Assembly: GCA_036961445.1 (NCBI GenBank)
Contig: JBALVO010000006.1
Location: 10,865-74,864, forward strand
DNA length: 64,000 bases
Reading direction: 5' to 3'
DNA from: JBALVO01 sp036961445
GTDB lineage: Bacteria > Pseudomonadota > Gammaproteobacteria > Pseudomonadales > Halieaceae
Position 1 is the stretch's first letter. Each line of letters begins with the position of its first letter. Made by a program: the position numbers and the translations under genes. The notes under the pieces are model-generated. The model had not been told where the DNA came from. It ran no database searches and saw nothing but the letters and a program-made list of their open reading frames with translations. This document shows, piece by piece, positions 9,077 through 17,993 of the stretch.

Positions 9077-9721
9077 CTATTCCTTGTCTCTGGACTGGGT
9101 GAGCAGGTGGCCGTAGTGGTTCTGGTAATCCAGTTCGGCGGCCGCGATGACCTTCAGGGCTTCCTCGCGTCCGTAGACGAAATCCACTTTGACGTCGACT
9201 TCCTTGCCAGGAATCATCTTGTAGGTAGTGAAATAGTGCTGCAGACGCTCGGTCTTGATGCTGGGCAAATCCGCGATATCGTGTACGTCACCCCAGATAT
9301 TGTCACCATCGAGTACCGCGACAATCTTGTCGTCGGCTTCACCGCCGTCAATCATCTGGATGCCGCCTACGACACGGGCATTCAGTATGATGTCGGCACG
9401 GGTGATGTGCCGTTCGGAGAAGACGCAGATATCCAGTGGGTCGCCGTCGGCTATGTCAGCGTCAGGGCAGCGCTTGGCTACTTCCTCGGCACAGTAGGTA
9501 CGTGGAATAAAACCATACAGGGCGGGGGTTCTGGAGGTGGTGCGCTGGGGGCGATCGACCATCAGGAAGCCTGATGCTTTATCCAGCTCGTACTTGACCA
9601 CGTCATCCGGTGTCATCTCGATATAGACCTGGACGATATCTTCCGGCATGTCATCTGCGCGCGTGTGCAGACCGTGCCAGGGATGGCGACGCCAACGGTT
9701 AAAGTCCTGATTGTTGTACAT
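9077..9721 (-). CDS. ppa: Family I inorganic pyrophosphatase
   Basis: Soluble Mg-dependent pyrophosphatase, 214 residues, which hydrolyses PPi to two phosphates and pulls biosynthetic reactions forward. The family signature DGDPLD is present, with the metal-binding KVAVLDGDN-like segment (here KIVAVLDGDN) and the conserved YKMIPGKEV region. The sequence is nearer to eukaryote-like or longer family I enzymes than to the 175-residue E. coli form. It lies 130 bp downstream of a PPi-type phosphofructokinase on the same strand, an enzyme that competes for the same substrate. Confidence 0.9.
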   Translation of the reverse strand: MYNNQDFNRWRRHPWHGLHTRADDMPEDIVQVYIEMTPDDVVKYELDKASGFLMVDRPQRTTSRTPALYGFIPRTYCAEEVAKRCPDADIADGDPLDICVFSERHITRADIILNARVVGGIQMIDGGEADDKIVAVLDGDNIWGDVHDIADLPSIKTERLQHYFTTYKMIPGKEVDVKVDFVYGREEALKVIAAAELDYQNHYGHLLTQSRDKE

Positions 9722-9850
9722 GGGATACCCTCGAAGTTGCTGTAATGTTAGTACGTCTTGCAGGCGCGCATTGTACAGATAAAGCCGGGCAAAATCTTGC
9801 CGGAATCAGGCAAATATTGCCCGCTTTGCGCGCTGTTGGACTAAAGTCGA

Positions 9851-11113
9851 CTATATCTTGAAGCGGGTTTTCAGCTTCCGCGGTACCGGCACATTTTTCA
9901 GGCGCACGTACCTGGGCATGCCGTTGCGGTACTCGGGGTAGGCTTCGCCGACGATTAAGGGGGACAGGTAGTCATGGGCCGCTGCGGTGATGCCAAATCC
10001 ATCCCGTGTAATGTAGTTGCGGGGCATTTTCTTCTCGCGGTTGGCCACATCCTGTAACTCTGCCTCGCCAATGGACCAGCTATAGCGCTTGCCCTTGCCG
10101 CGCACAATACAGGGCATTACCGCGTTGTCGCCACGCAGGGCAAACTCCACGGCTGCCTCGCCCAGTGCATAGGCCTGGTCCACATCTGTCTGGGAGGCGA
10201 TATGGCGGGCAGAGCGCTGCAGGTAATCCGCTACTGCCCAGTGGTACTTATAGCCCAGTTCGGTTTTGATCATCGTCGCCAGGTTGGGTGCCAGCCCACC
10301 CAGTTGGCTGTGACCAAAAGCATCTTTGAGTCCGGATTCAGCCAGGAAGCTACCGTCCTTGTATTGTGCACCTTCGGAGGCCACGATCACGCAAAAGCCA
10401 TGCCGTTTTACCGTGCTCTTGACCTTGCCCAGGAATTTATCACGGTTGAAGGCAATTTCCGGGAACAGGATGATGTGCGGGGCATCACCCGCTTGCTCTG
10501 CGGCCAGCCCGGAGGCGGCGGCTATCCAGCCGGCGTGACGGCCCATGACTTCCAGGATGAACACCTTGGTGGAGGTCTCGCACATGGAGGCGACATCCAG
10601 GGCCGCTTCACGTGTTGAGATGGCGATGTACTTGGCCACCGAGCCGAACCCCGGGCAGTTATCCGTCAAGGGCAGGTCATTGTCGATAGTCTTGGGTATG
10701 TGTATGGCTTGCAGCGGATACCCCATGGATTGACTCAGCTGTGAAACCTTGAGGCAGGTGTCGGCAGAGTCGCCGCCACCATTGTAGAAAAAGTAGCCGA
10801 TATTGTGCGCCTTGAATACCTCTATCAGTCTTTCGTATTCCGCCCGATTCTCTTCCAGGCTTTTGAGCTTGTGGCGGCAGGAGCCGAAGGCGCCGGAGGG
10901 GGTGGTGAGCAAGCCGCGAATGGCGCTCTTGCTTTCTTTGCCGGTGTCGATCAGGTCTTCGCGCAGAGCGCCGATAATGCCGTTGCGCCCGGCGTAGACT
11001 TTGCCGATTGCAGAGCGATGTTTGCGGGCAGTTTCGATAACGCCGCAGGCAGAAGCGTTAATTACGGCGGTGACGCCGCCAGACTGGGCGTAGAAGGCAT
11101 TTTTCCTGGGCAT
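9851..11113 (-). CDS. pfp: Pyrophosphate-dependent 6-phosphofructokinase
   Basis: Converts fructose 6-phosphate to fructose 1,6-bisphosphate. Motifs of the phosphofructokinase family are clear: QSGGVTAVINASA at the N-terminus, GGGDSADT in the phosphate-donor loop (with Asp where ATP enzymes have Gly, the usual mark of PPi use), PKTIDNDLPLTDNCPGFGS at the catalytic Asp region, and EVMGRHAGWIA. I chose ATG 11113 (420 residues) as the family begins there and an AGGA lies upstream; the frame is open to 11197. The PPi reaction is reversible, so the enzyme can serve both glycolysis and gluconeogenesis. PPi use is inferred from the loop residues. Confidence 0.87.
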   Translation of the reverse strand: MPRKNAFYAQSGGVTAVINASACGVIETARKHRSAIGKVYAGRNGIIGALREDLIDTGKESKSAIRGLLTTPSGAFGSCRHKLKSLEENRAEYERLIEVFKAHNIGYFFYNGGGDSADTCLKVSQLSQSMGYPLQAIHIPKTIDNDLPLTDNCPGFGSVAKYIAISTREAALDVASMCETSTKVFILEVMGRHAGWIAAASGLAAEQAGDAPHIILFPEIAFNRDKFLGKVKSTVKRHGFCVIVASEGAQYKDGSFLAESGLKDAFGHSQLGGLAPNLATMIKTELGYKYHWAVADYLQRSARHIASQTDVDQAYALGEAAVEFALRGDNAVMPCIVRGKGKRYSWSIGEAELQDVANREKKMPRNYITRDGFGITAAAHDYLSPLIVGEAYPEYRNGMPRYVRLKNVPVPRKLKTRFKI

Positions 11114-11297
11114 GGGGACTGATTCCTGATTCCGGGCGCGATCCGTGGCCCGACTAATTGCTGACGTATCGAAAAACAGTCGCAGATCATACGGCAATTG
11201 GCGTCAATTGTAGACCGCACCGGTAGTTTTACCGTATCCAGCTGGGGTGCTAATTGACTGCGTGATACTATGCGCGCTGTATTTTGAGGAGCAGTTT

Positions 11298-12680
11298 TTG
11301 AAAGGTCATATTCATATATTGGGTATCTGCGGTACCTTCATGGGCGGTATCGCGCTGCTGGCCAGGGAGCTGGGCTTCCGTGTTACCGGATCCGACGCCA
11401 ATGTATATCCGCCTATGAGCACCCAGCTGCGCGCCGCCGGTATTGAATTGATGGAAGGCTATCTGCCGGAGCATCTGCAGGAACGGCCGGATTGCGTTGT
11501 CGTTGGCAATGCCATGACCCGCGGCAATCCGGTGGTGGAGTACATGCTCGATACTGGCCTGGCGTATACGTCGGGTCCACAGTGGCTGGCGGAGCACCTG
11601 TTGCAAGATAAGTGGGTATTGGCAGTATCGGGTACCCATGGCAAAACCACCACCAGTAGCCTGCTTGCCTGGATGTTGGAATATGCGGGCATGGCTCCGG
11701 GCTTCCTGATAGGGGGTGTTCCCGCTAATTTTGGTTTGTCGGCGCGCACTGGCGGGTCCGATTTCTTTGTGGTCGAGGCGGATGAATACGATACTGCCTT
11801 TTTCGACAAGCGTTCCAAGTTCGTACATTACCGCCCGCGTACGCTGGCAATTAATAACCTTGAATTTGATCACGCAGATATCTTCGATGACCTGGCGGCC
11901 ATTCAGCGACAGTTTCATCACCTGGTGCGTTGTGTGCCGGCAACCGGGCTCATTGTGCATCGCCACGGAGTGCCGGCGATAGATCAAACACTGGCCATGG
12001 GCTGCTGGACTCCGGTCACGTCCTTTGGCATTGGAAGGGACTGCGGAGCCAACTGGTGCGCAGAATTACTCAAGGCAGATGGCTCTGAATTCCGCTTACA
12101 TCGCGAAGCGGAACCCGCTATCGATATAAGTTGGCTGCACTATGGCCAGCACAATGTGGAAAATGCGCTTACCGCCATGGCAGCGGCGCGACATGTAGGC
12201 GTGACGCCTGAGGTAGCGGCTGCAGCACTGGCAGCATTTGGCGGTGTTAAACGGCGCCTGGAGTTGCTGGGTACAGTGCGCGATATAGCGGTATACGATG
12301 ATTTTGCCCACCATCCTACGGCCATCGCTACCACCTTGCAGGGGCTGCGGGCGCGTGCCGGCAGTGGCCGTGTACTGGCCCTGGTGGAGCCACGCTCCAA
12401 TACCATGCGTATGGGAGAGCATCGCGAGCAACTGGCAGCGTCCACTGCCGATGCCGACCACGTGTACTGGTTCCAGCCACCAGGTTTGGACTGGTCGCTC
12501 GATGCAGTGATTGCGCAAAGTCCGGTACCCGCAACTTTGGCCACAGACGTCGACGATCTGGCGACACAGGTGGCCGCAGAAGCCCGCCCGGGAGATCTGT
12601 TGGTGATAATGAGTAACGGCAGTTTTGGCGGTATCCACCAGAAATTATTGACGCAGCTCGGGAGTAGCGAAACGCCATGA
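11298..12680 (+). CDS. mpl: UDP-N-acetylmuramate:L-alanyl-gamma-D-glutamyl-meso-diaminopimelate ligase
   Basis: Mpl reattaches the murein tripeptide to UDP-MurNAc during peptidoglycan recycling. It is a Mur ligase: HILGICGTFMGGIALLA at the N-terminal nucleotide site, Walker-type loop GTHGKTTTSSL, EADEYDTAFFDKRSKF and the C-terminal domain with DDFAHHPTAI. The start is a TTG at 11298, six bases after a strong GAGGAG; it gives 460 residues, the normal length. It opens a run of four overlapping genes on the plus strand, sharing ATGA with the RND transporter gene. Confidence 0.92.
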   Translation: MKGHIHILGICGTFMGGIALLARELGFRVTGSDANVYPPMSTQLRAAGIELMEGYLPEHLQERPDCVVVGNAMTRGNPVVEYMLDTGLAYTSGPQWLAEHLLQDKWVLAVSGTHGKTTTSSLLAWMLEYAGMAPGFLIGGVPANFGLSARTGGSDFFVVEADEYDTAFFDKRSKFVHYRPRTLAINNLEFDHADIFDDLAAIQRQFHHLVRCVPATGLIVHRHGVPAIDQTLAMGCWTPVTSFGIGRDCGANWCAELLKADGSEFRLHREAEPAIDISWLHYGQHNVENALTAMAAARHVGVTPEVAAAALAAFGGVKRRLELLGTVRDIAVYDDFAHHPTAIATTLQGLRARAGSGRVLALVEPRSNTMRMGEHREQLAASTADADHVYWFQPPGLDWSLDAVIAQSPVPATLATDVDDLATQVAAEARPGDLLVIMSNGSFGGIHQKLLTQLGSSETP

Positions 12681-15292
12681 TTGATATGCTGCTCTCTGCT
12701 TACGACTGGCTGATCTTGCGGCGACCCCGCCTGGTGTTGCTGCTTATTGCGCTGCTGGTGGCAGGTTTTGCCACCCAGCTGGACAAAATAAAGCTCGATG
12801 CCTCGGCAGACTCCCTGCTGCTGCAGGGCGACCCTTCGCTGGAATTCTACCGTGAGATTGCGACGCAATTCAGCTCCGAGGACTTCCTGTTGATTACCTG
12901 GCAGCCACATGCGGCGCTGCTCTCCCCGGAATCCCTGCAGCCCCTGCGTCAGCTAGCTGATGAGCTCGCAGCCCTGCCAGGCGTTTCCTCGGTGGTGACC
13001 GTGCTGGATGTGCCGCTGCTGGAAAGCCCTCCGGTGACCCTGTCGGACATTACTTCCAGCGAGCCACTGCCGAGTCTGGACCAGCCGGGTATTGATCTCG
13101 ATCTGGTGCTCAAGGAACTGACCACCAGTCCCATTTATGCTGAGCTATTGGTGAGTCTTGATGGACTGGTCAGTGCCGTGCAAATTAATCTCAAGCGCGA
13201 TGAGTTCTATTATGATTTGCTGGGCACGCGCGAATCCCTGCGTATGAAGCGCTCTCGCGAGGGTTTGTCGGTAGATGAGCAGCGCGAGCTAATTGAAGTG
13301 GAGGCCGCCTTTAAGGCGCATACAGCGGTAGCGCTGGACAGAGATAGCGAGTTGGTGCAGCAAGTGCGTGATACCGCCGCGGGCTATACCTCACATGCCA
13401 AGCTGTTTGTGGGTGGCGTGCCCATGATCGCTGCGGATATGGTGAGGTTCGTGAGAAGTGATCTGGTGGTATTCGGCAGCGCTATTTTGGGCATCATGCT
13501 GGTAGCGCTGGCCATTATTTTCCGTCGGGTGCGATGGGTGGCTATTCCCCTGGCCACCTGCATCACCACCGTAGTCATCATGTTGGGGTTGCTGGGTGCC
13601 CTGGATTGGCGGATGACTGTGATTTCCTCGAATTTTGTGGCAGTGCTGTTGATCATTACCCTGGCTATCGCAATTCACCTGGTCGTGCGTTACCGGGAAT
13701 TGCACGCGGCTGATCCCGATGGCGATATCCATGAGCGGGTGCTGCTCAGCATGCAGCTGATGGCTATCCCCTGTTTTTACACCGCGATCACTACTATCGT
13801 GGCATTTATGTCTCTGGTGGTATCGGGTATTCAACCGGTAATCGATTTTGGCTGGATGATGACCGTGGGCATCTGCGTTGCCATGGTCATGGCTTTTACC
13901 GTGGTGCCCTGCATGATGTTAGCCTGGCCCGTCGGCAGACCCCATCACCATTCCGGCAGCGATCCTGCCCTGACGGGTCATTTTGCACGCCTGTCAGATC
14001 ATTTTGGTCGCGCTATTTTTACGGTAACCATTGTGTTGGTCCTGCTCACCGCGTTCGGTATCAGTCGCCTGCAGGTAGAGAACCGGTTTATCGATTATTT
14101 TAACAAATCAACCGAAATCTATCAGGGTATGGAATTACTGGATTCCCAGTTGGGCGGCACCATACCCCTGGATATAGTGCTTACTCCGCCAGACCTGGCA
14201 GCGCCGCTGCCCGGTTTGACGGCGGTCGGTGCCGAGGGGGATGCAATGCCGGTGGCAGATGACGACCCCTTCGCCGACGACGCTGAGTCTTTTACGGTTG
14301 CTGTCGCTGCAGTGCCGTCAGAAGAGCTTGGCGACGATGATTGGGAGGATGAATTTGACAGCGACGTCGATGAATTCGCCAGCGCCGATGAGGCTTTTGT
14401 GCCCAGCTACTGGTTCAGCCTCGAGGGTATGCGTGAACTTGATTCAGTGCACAACTACCTGGATGGATTGCCCGAAACCGGCAAGGTGTTGTCTCTGTCT
14501 ACAATTTTCGCCGTGGTTAAAAACCTGCTCGGAGAAGACATCGGTGGTGTGGAGCTGGCCCTGGTGCAAAAGTCCTTACCTGACGATATCAAGGGGATGA
14601 TGGTCGACCCCTATTTCTCCGGGGACAAGGAGCAAGCACGCGTCACCGTGCGGATAAGGGAAACCAGTGACAATTTGCGGCGGGATGAGTTCCTGCAGCG
14701 TGTGCGTACACACTTGATAAATGAGCTGGGTTTTGCCCCAGAGCAGGTGCAGTTCACCAGCATGCTGGTGTTGTATAACAATGTGCTGCAAAGCCTGTTC
14801 CGTTCACAGATTCTTACGCTGGGTGTGGTTTTCCTGGCGATTCTGTTTATGTTCCTGGTGTTGTTTCGATCACTGTCATTGGCTTTGGTTACCCTGGCGC
14901 CCAACATGCTGGCAGCCGGAATGGTATTGGGGGCCATGGGTTTGGCGGGCATCCCGCTGGATATTATGACCATCACTATCGCGGCCATCGTAGTGGGCAT
15001 TGGTGTGGATGACTGCATCCACTATGTACATCGTTTTATGCACGAGTTTAAGGTAGACCGAAACTACCGCGCCACCATGTATCGTTGTCATAACAGCATT
15101 GGCCGTGCCATGTATTACACCACCTTAACCGTGGTGATAGGTTTCTCTACCCTGACACTGTCCAATTTCACCCCCAGTATTTATTTCGGGATTCTCACGG
15201 TGCTGGCCATGGTGGCGGCGGTGTTGGGTGCCTTGTTGTTACTGCCACGCCTGATTATCCAGTTCAAGCCCCTGGGGCCGGAAGGTCTCTGA
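12677..15292 (+). CDS. RND/MMPL-family exporter
   Basis: An 871-residue inner-membrane protein with the two-fold RND plan: one N-terminal helix, a large periplasmic loop, five clustered helices with a sterol-sensing-like region (about residues 250-430), then a second loop and five more helices, ending at about 865. This type is HpnN/MmpL-like and often moves lipids or hopanoids; the cargo is not evident. An unusual stretch rich in Asp and Glu lies at about residues 520-575 within the second periplasmic loop. The start overlaps mpl by four bases and its stop overlaps the next start by one base. Confidence 0.8.
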   Translation: MIDMLLSAYDWLILRRPRLVLLLIALLVAGFATQLDKIKLDASADSLLLQGDPSLEFYREIATQFSSEDFLLITWQPHAALLSPESLQPLRQLADELAALPGVSSVVTVLDVPLLESPPVTLSDITSSEPLPSLDQPGIDLDLVLKELTTSPIYAELLVSLDGLVSAVQINLKRDEFYYDLLGTRESLRMKRSREGLSVDEQRELIEVEAAFKAHTAVALDRDSELVQQVRDTAAGYTSHAKLFVGGVPMIAADMVRFVRSDLVVFGSAILGIMLVALAIIFRRVRWVAIPLATCITTVVIMLGLLGALDWRMTVISSNFVAVLLIITLAIAIHLVVRYRELHAADPDGDIHERVLLSMQLMAIPCFYTAITTIVAFMSLVVSGIQPVIDFGWMMTVGICVAMVMAFTVVPCMMLAWPVGRPHHHSGSDPALTGHFARLSDHFGRAIFTVTIVLVLLTAFGISRLQVENRFIDYFNKSTEIYQGMELLDSQLGGTIPLDIVLTPPDLAAPLPGLTAVGAEGDAMPVADDDPFADDAESFTVAVAAVPSEELGDDDWEDEFDSDVDEFASADEAFVPSYWFSLEGMRELDSVHNYLDGLPETGKVLSLSTIFAVVKNLLGEDIGGVELALVQKSLPDDIKGMMVDPYFSGDKEQARVTVRIRETSDNLRRDEFLQRVRTHLINELGFAPEQVQFTSMLVLYNNVLQSLFRSQILTLGVVFLAILFMFLVLFRSLSLALVTLAPNMLAAGMVLGAMGLAGIPLDIMTITIAAIVVGIGVDDCIHYVHRFMHEFKVDRNYRATMYRCHNSIGRAMYYTTLTVVIGFSTLTLSNFTPSIYFGILTVLAMVAAVLGALLLLPRLIIQFKPLGPEGL

Positions 15293-15573
15293 TGCGATGT
15301 CGCGCTGCGTGTGGTGCCTGTTGCATTGCCCCCTCCATAAAGCAGCCGTTTTACGGCATGCCCAGCGGCAAGGCGGCCGGCGTATCTTGTGTACACCTGG
15401 ATGCAATGATGAGGTGTGCCCTGTTTGATGACGAACGCCGTCCTGCACTGTGTGATGCTTTTGTTGCGGAGCGTAAAGTCTGCGGTGACACGCGCGAACA
15501 GGCCTTGCGCACGCTGGCAACATTGGAGGTGCTGACGATGCCGGCGATGGATTCAGCAGGCGATGGGTTTTGA
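15292..15573 (+). CDS. YkgJ-family cysteine cluster protein
   Basis: A 93-residue protein with N-terminal CRAACGACCIAPS, the cysteine-rich signature of the YkgJ/UPF0153 family, thought to bind zinc or iron. Further cysteines at CVHLDAMMRCALF and LCDAF complete the cluster. The function of the family is not known. The ATG overlaps the stop of the RND gene (TGATG), and its own stop overlaps the TTG of the next gene, so it belongs to the same transcript. Confidence 0.8.
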   Translation: MRCRAACGACCIAPSIKQPFYGMPSGKAAGVSCVHLDAMMRCALFDDERRPALCDAFVAERKVCGDTREQALRTLATLEVLTMPAMDSAGDGF

Positions 15574-16166
15574 GCGAGCTTCCGTTATTTCCATTATCCA
15601 GTGTGCTGCTGCCCCACGGCCGCATGCCGTTGCAGATATTTGAGCAGCGCTACCTGGACCTGGTGCGCGAGAGTATGCGATCTGACAGCACTTTTGGCGT
15701 GGTGTGGATACGCCGCGGAGCTGAGATCGCACAGCGTGGCCGTGCGGCGCCGGACTTGGGTGACTACGGCACCTGCGTCCGCATCGTGGACTGGGACCAA
15801 TTACCCAATGGTTTGCTCGGTATCACGATTGAGGGCACCCAGCGCTTTGAGCTGTTGGCAACCAGCGCCCGCAGTAATGGCCTGGTGGTGGGCCAGGTTG
15901 AGTTAAAGCAACTGCAGGACGCGACCCCGGTGGTGCCTGTTTGGCAGCCCATGGTCGATATTCTGCGCACCTTGGAAACACATCCCCATGTGCAGCGCAT
16001 GAACCTGCAACTCGATTACAACAATGCCTGGCAGGTCGCCTATACCCTGGTGCAATTGCTGCCGCTGGAGGAGTCGTTGAAGTATGAGTTGCTGGAAATC
16101 GATACCATCGAGGATCTGATGCAGGAACTTGACGTGGTATTAAACCAGATCAGCGGCGAAGACTGA
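15570..16166 (+). CDS. Stand-alone LON substrate-binding domain protein
   Basis: This 198-residue protein is the N-terminal (LAN) domain of Lon protease without the ATPase and protease parts: LPLFPLSSVLLPHGRMPLQIFEQRYLDLVRE, then GTCVRIVDWDQLPNGLLGITIEGTQRFEL. Such proteins are common in gammaproteobacteria, and their role is not established. The start is TTG 15570, overlapping the previous stop in a TTGA arrangement. It ends the mpl-RND-YkgJ-LON group. A full Lon protease is encoded separately at 61151-63589. Confidence 0.85.
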   Translation: MSELPLFPLSSVLLPHGRMPLQIFEQRYLDLVRESMRSDSTFGVVWIRRGAEIAQRGRAAPDLGDYGTCVRIVDWDQLPNGLLGITIEGTQRFELLATSARSNGLVVGQVELKQLQDATPVVPVWQPMVDILRTLETHPHVQRMNLQLDYNNAWQVAYTLVQLLPLEESLKYELLEIDTIEDLMQELDVVLNQISGED

Positions 16167-16172
16167 GTTGGT

Positions 16173-16808
16173 TCAGGCGAAGTCCGGCAGCCAGCCACCC
16201 GACTCTTTCCAGCGGTTGACTATATCGCAGAACAATTCCGCCGTGCGTTCAGCATCGTAGGCCGCTGAATGTGCCTCGTTGTTATCAAAAGAGATGCCGG
16301 CCTCAAGACAGGCCTTGGCTAATACAGTCTGTCCGTAGGCCAGGCCTGACAGCGTTGCCGTATCGAAAAACGAGAAAGGATGAAACGGATTGCGTTTGAT
16401 GCCGCAGCGTTCCACCGCGGCATTAATAAAGCCCGCGTCGAAATGGGCATTGTGTCCCACCAGGACAGCACGGGTGCAGTGCTGGTCACGAATTTCCTTG
16501 CGGATCACGCGAAACAACTCCGTCAGGGCGTCCTCCTCTGAGACCGCTTCCCGAAACGGGTGGTAGGGGTCGATGCCGGTAAAGTCCAGCGCAGCCTGCT
16601 CGATATTAGCGCCTTCGAAAGGCTGGACATGAAAGTCGTAGGTGCGGTGTACTGCCAGCAAGCCGTCTTCATCCATGCGTATGGTGGTGGCGGCGACTTC
16701 CAGCAGGGCGTCGGTGGCGGCGATGAAACCGCCTGATTCCACATCCACAACTATCGGCAGAAATCCGCGAAAGCGATCGCAGATGCGGTGTCCTTCAGAT
16801 TCACTCAA
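16173..16808 (-). CDS. rnt: Ribonuclease T
   Basis: A DEDDh 3'-5' exonuclease that trims the 3' ends of tRNA and other stable RNAs. The three exonuclease motifs are visible: VVDVESGGF (Asp22/Glu24), GHNAHFDAGF, and AHSAAYDAERTA with the general-base His. Length (211) and the DFTGIDPYHPFR segment fit RNase T rather than the DNA polymerase epsilon subunit. It lies four bases after pyrC on the same strand, forming a pyrC-rnt pair as in other gammaproteobacteria. Confidence 0.93.
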   Translation of the reverse strand: MSESEGHRICDRFRGFLPIVVDVESGGFIAATDALLEVAATTIRMDEDGLLAVHRTYDFHVQPFEGANIEQAALDFTGIDPYHPFREAVSEEDALTELFRVIRKEIRDQHCTRAVLVGHNAHFDAGFINAAVERCGIKRNPFHPFSFFDTATLSGLAYGQTVLAKACLEAGISFDNNEAHSAAYDAERTAELFCDIVNRWKESGGWLPDFA

Positions 16809-16812
16809 AGTC

Positions 16813-17859
16813 TCAGGTATCCTGGTCCGTAACGCGCCATTGTACCTCGTCCTGCGCCCGCAGAGGGGTTAGTGTTGTCATACCCAGTGGCAACTGGGCA
16901 GGCACTTGCCAGCTCTCTTTGCGCAGGGTGATGGTGTCGCTATTGCGCGGCAGGCGGTAGAAATCGGGGCCAAAATGCGAGGCAAACCCTTCCAGTTTGT
17001 CCAGGGCGTCCAGTTCCTCAAACACTTCGGCATACAGCTCTATCGCGGCATGGGCTGTGTAAACGCCGGCGCAGCCACAGCTGGTTTCTTTGCTGCCGGT
17101 GCTGTGTGGCGCCGAGTCAGTGCCCAGGAAAAATTTTGGATTGCCGGACGTGGCGGCTTCCATCAACTTCACCTGGTGAATATTGCGCTTGAGGATAGGC
17201 AGGCAGTAGTAATGAGGGCGGATGCCACCCACCAGCATGTCGTTGCGATTATAGAGCAGGTGGTGGGCAGTTATGGTGGCCGCTATATTGCTGCTCGATT
17301 CCGTCACGAACTGCACAGCATCGCGTGTCGTGATATGTTCCAGCACGATGCGCAACCCAGGGAAGCGCGCGCTAATGGGTGCCAGGTGGCGGTCGATGAA
17401 CACCTGCTCGCGGTCGAATATATCGATATTATGATCAGTGACTTCGCCGTGGATTAAAAGCGGTAAATCTGCTTCTTCCATAGCTGCCAGGGTATTGAAC
17501 AGTCCATCCAGTTTGGCCACGCCGGCGTCGGAATTGGTGGTTGCGCCAGCCGGATATAATTTGACCGCGTGCACAAACTCAGAGGCTGCCGCCAGCTGGA
17601 TTTCAGCGGCATCGGTCTGGTCGGTCAGGTAGAGGGCCATCAGCGGTTCAAACTTGCGTGGCAAGCCGTCCATCGCAGCGAGAATCCTGCTCCGATAGGC
17701 CGCTGCAGATGCGACGCTGGTAGCCGGCGGCGTCAGGTTGGGCATGACGATAACGCGCCCGAAATAACGCGCCATGTCGGCGCAGGTGTGTAGCAGGGCG
17801 TCTCCGTCGCGTAAATGCACGTGCCAGTCGTCGGGGCGGGTAATGGTCAGTTCGGTCAC
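16813..17859 (-). CDS. pyrC: Dihydroorotase
   Basis: Catalyses ring closure of carbamoyl-aspartate to dihydroorotate in pyrimidine synthesis. The sequence is a 348-residue type II dihydroorotase: metal site HVHLRDGD near the N-terminus, carboxylated lysine in VKLYPAGATTNSDAG, metal ligands in LIHGEVTD and LEHITTRDAV, and the catalytic Asp in LGTDSAPHS. It starts with ATG 17859 and is followed by rnt after only four bases. The argG gene is divergent, with about 135 bp of shared upstream region. Confidence 0.95.
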   Translation of the reverse strand: MTELTITRPDDWHVHLRDGDALLHTCADMARYFGRVIVMPNLTPPATSVASAAAYRSRILAAMDGLPRKFEPLMALYLTDQTDAAEIQLAAASEFVHAVKLYPAGATTNSDAGVAKLDGLFNTLAAMEEADLPLLIHGEVTDHNIDIFDREQVFIDRHLAPISARFPGLRIVLEHITTRDAVQFVTESSSNIAATITAHHLLYNRNDMLVGGIRPHYYCLPILKRNIHQVKLMEAATSGNPKFFLGTDSAPHSTGSKETSCGCAGVYTAHAAIELYAEVFEELDALDKLEGFASHFGPDFYRLPRNSDTITLRKESWQVPAQLPLGMTTLTPLRAQDEVQWRVTDQDT

Positions 17860-17993
17860 TGGTAGCCTTGTGGCGTAAGAGCAGGGGGTGAATGCTACAG
17901 TAAAGCCGGCGGCGCGGGAATACAGGGTGGGAATTGTCCCTTGCCGGGAGTAGAATGTGCGCCCTTTTAAGCAGAGCCTGCGTGGAGCATAAG

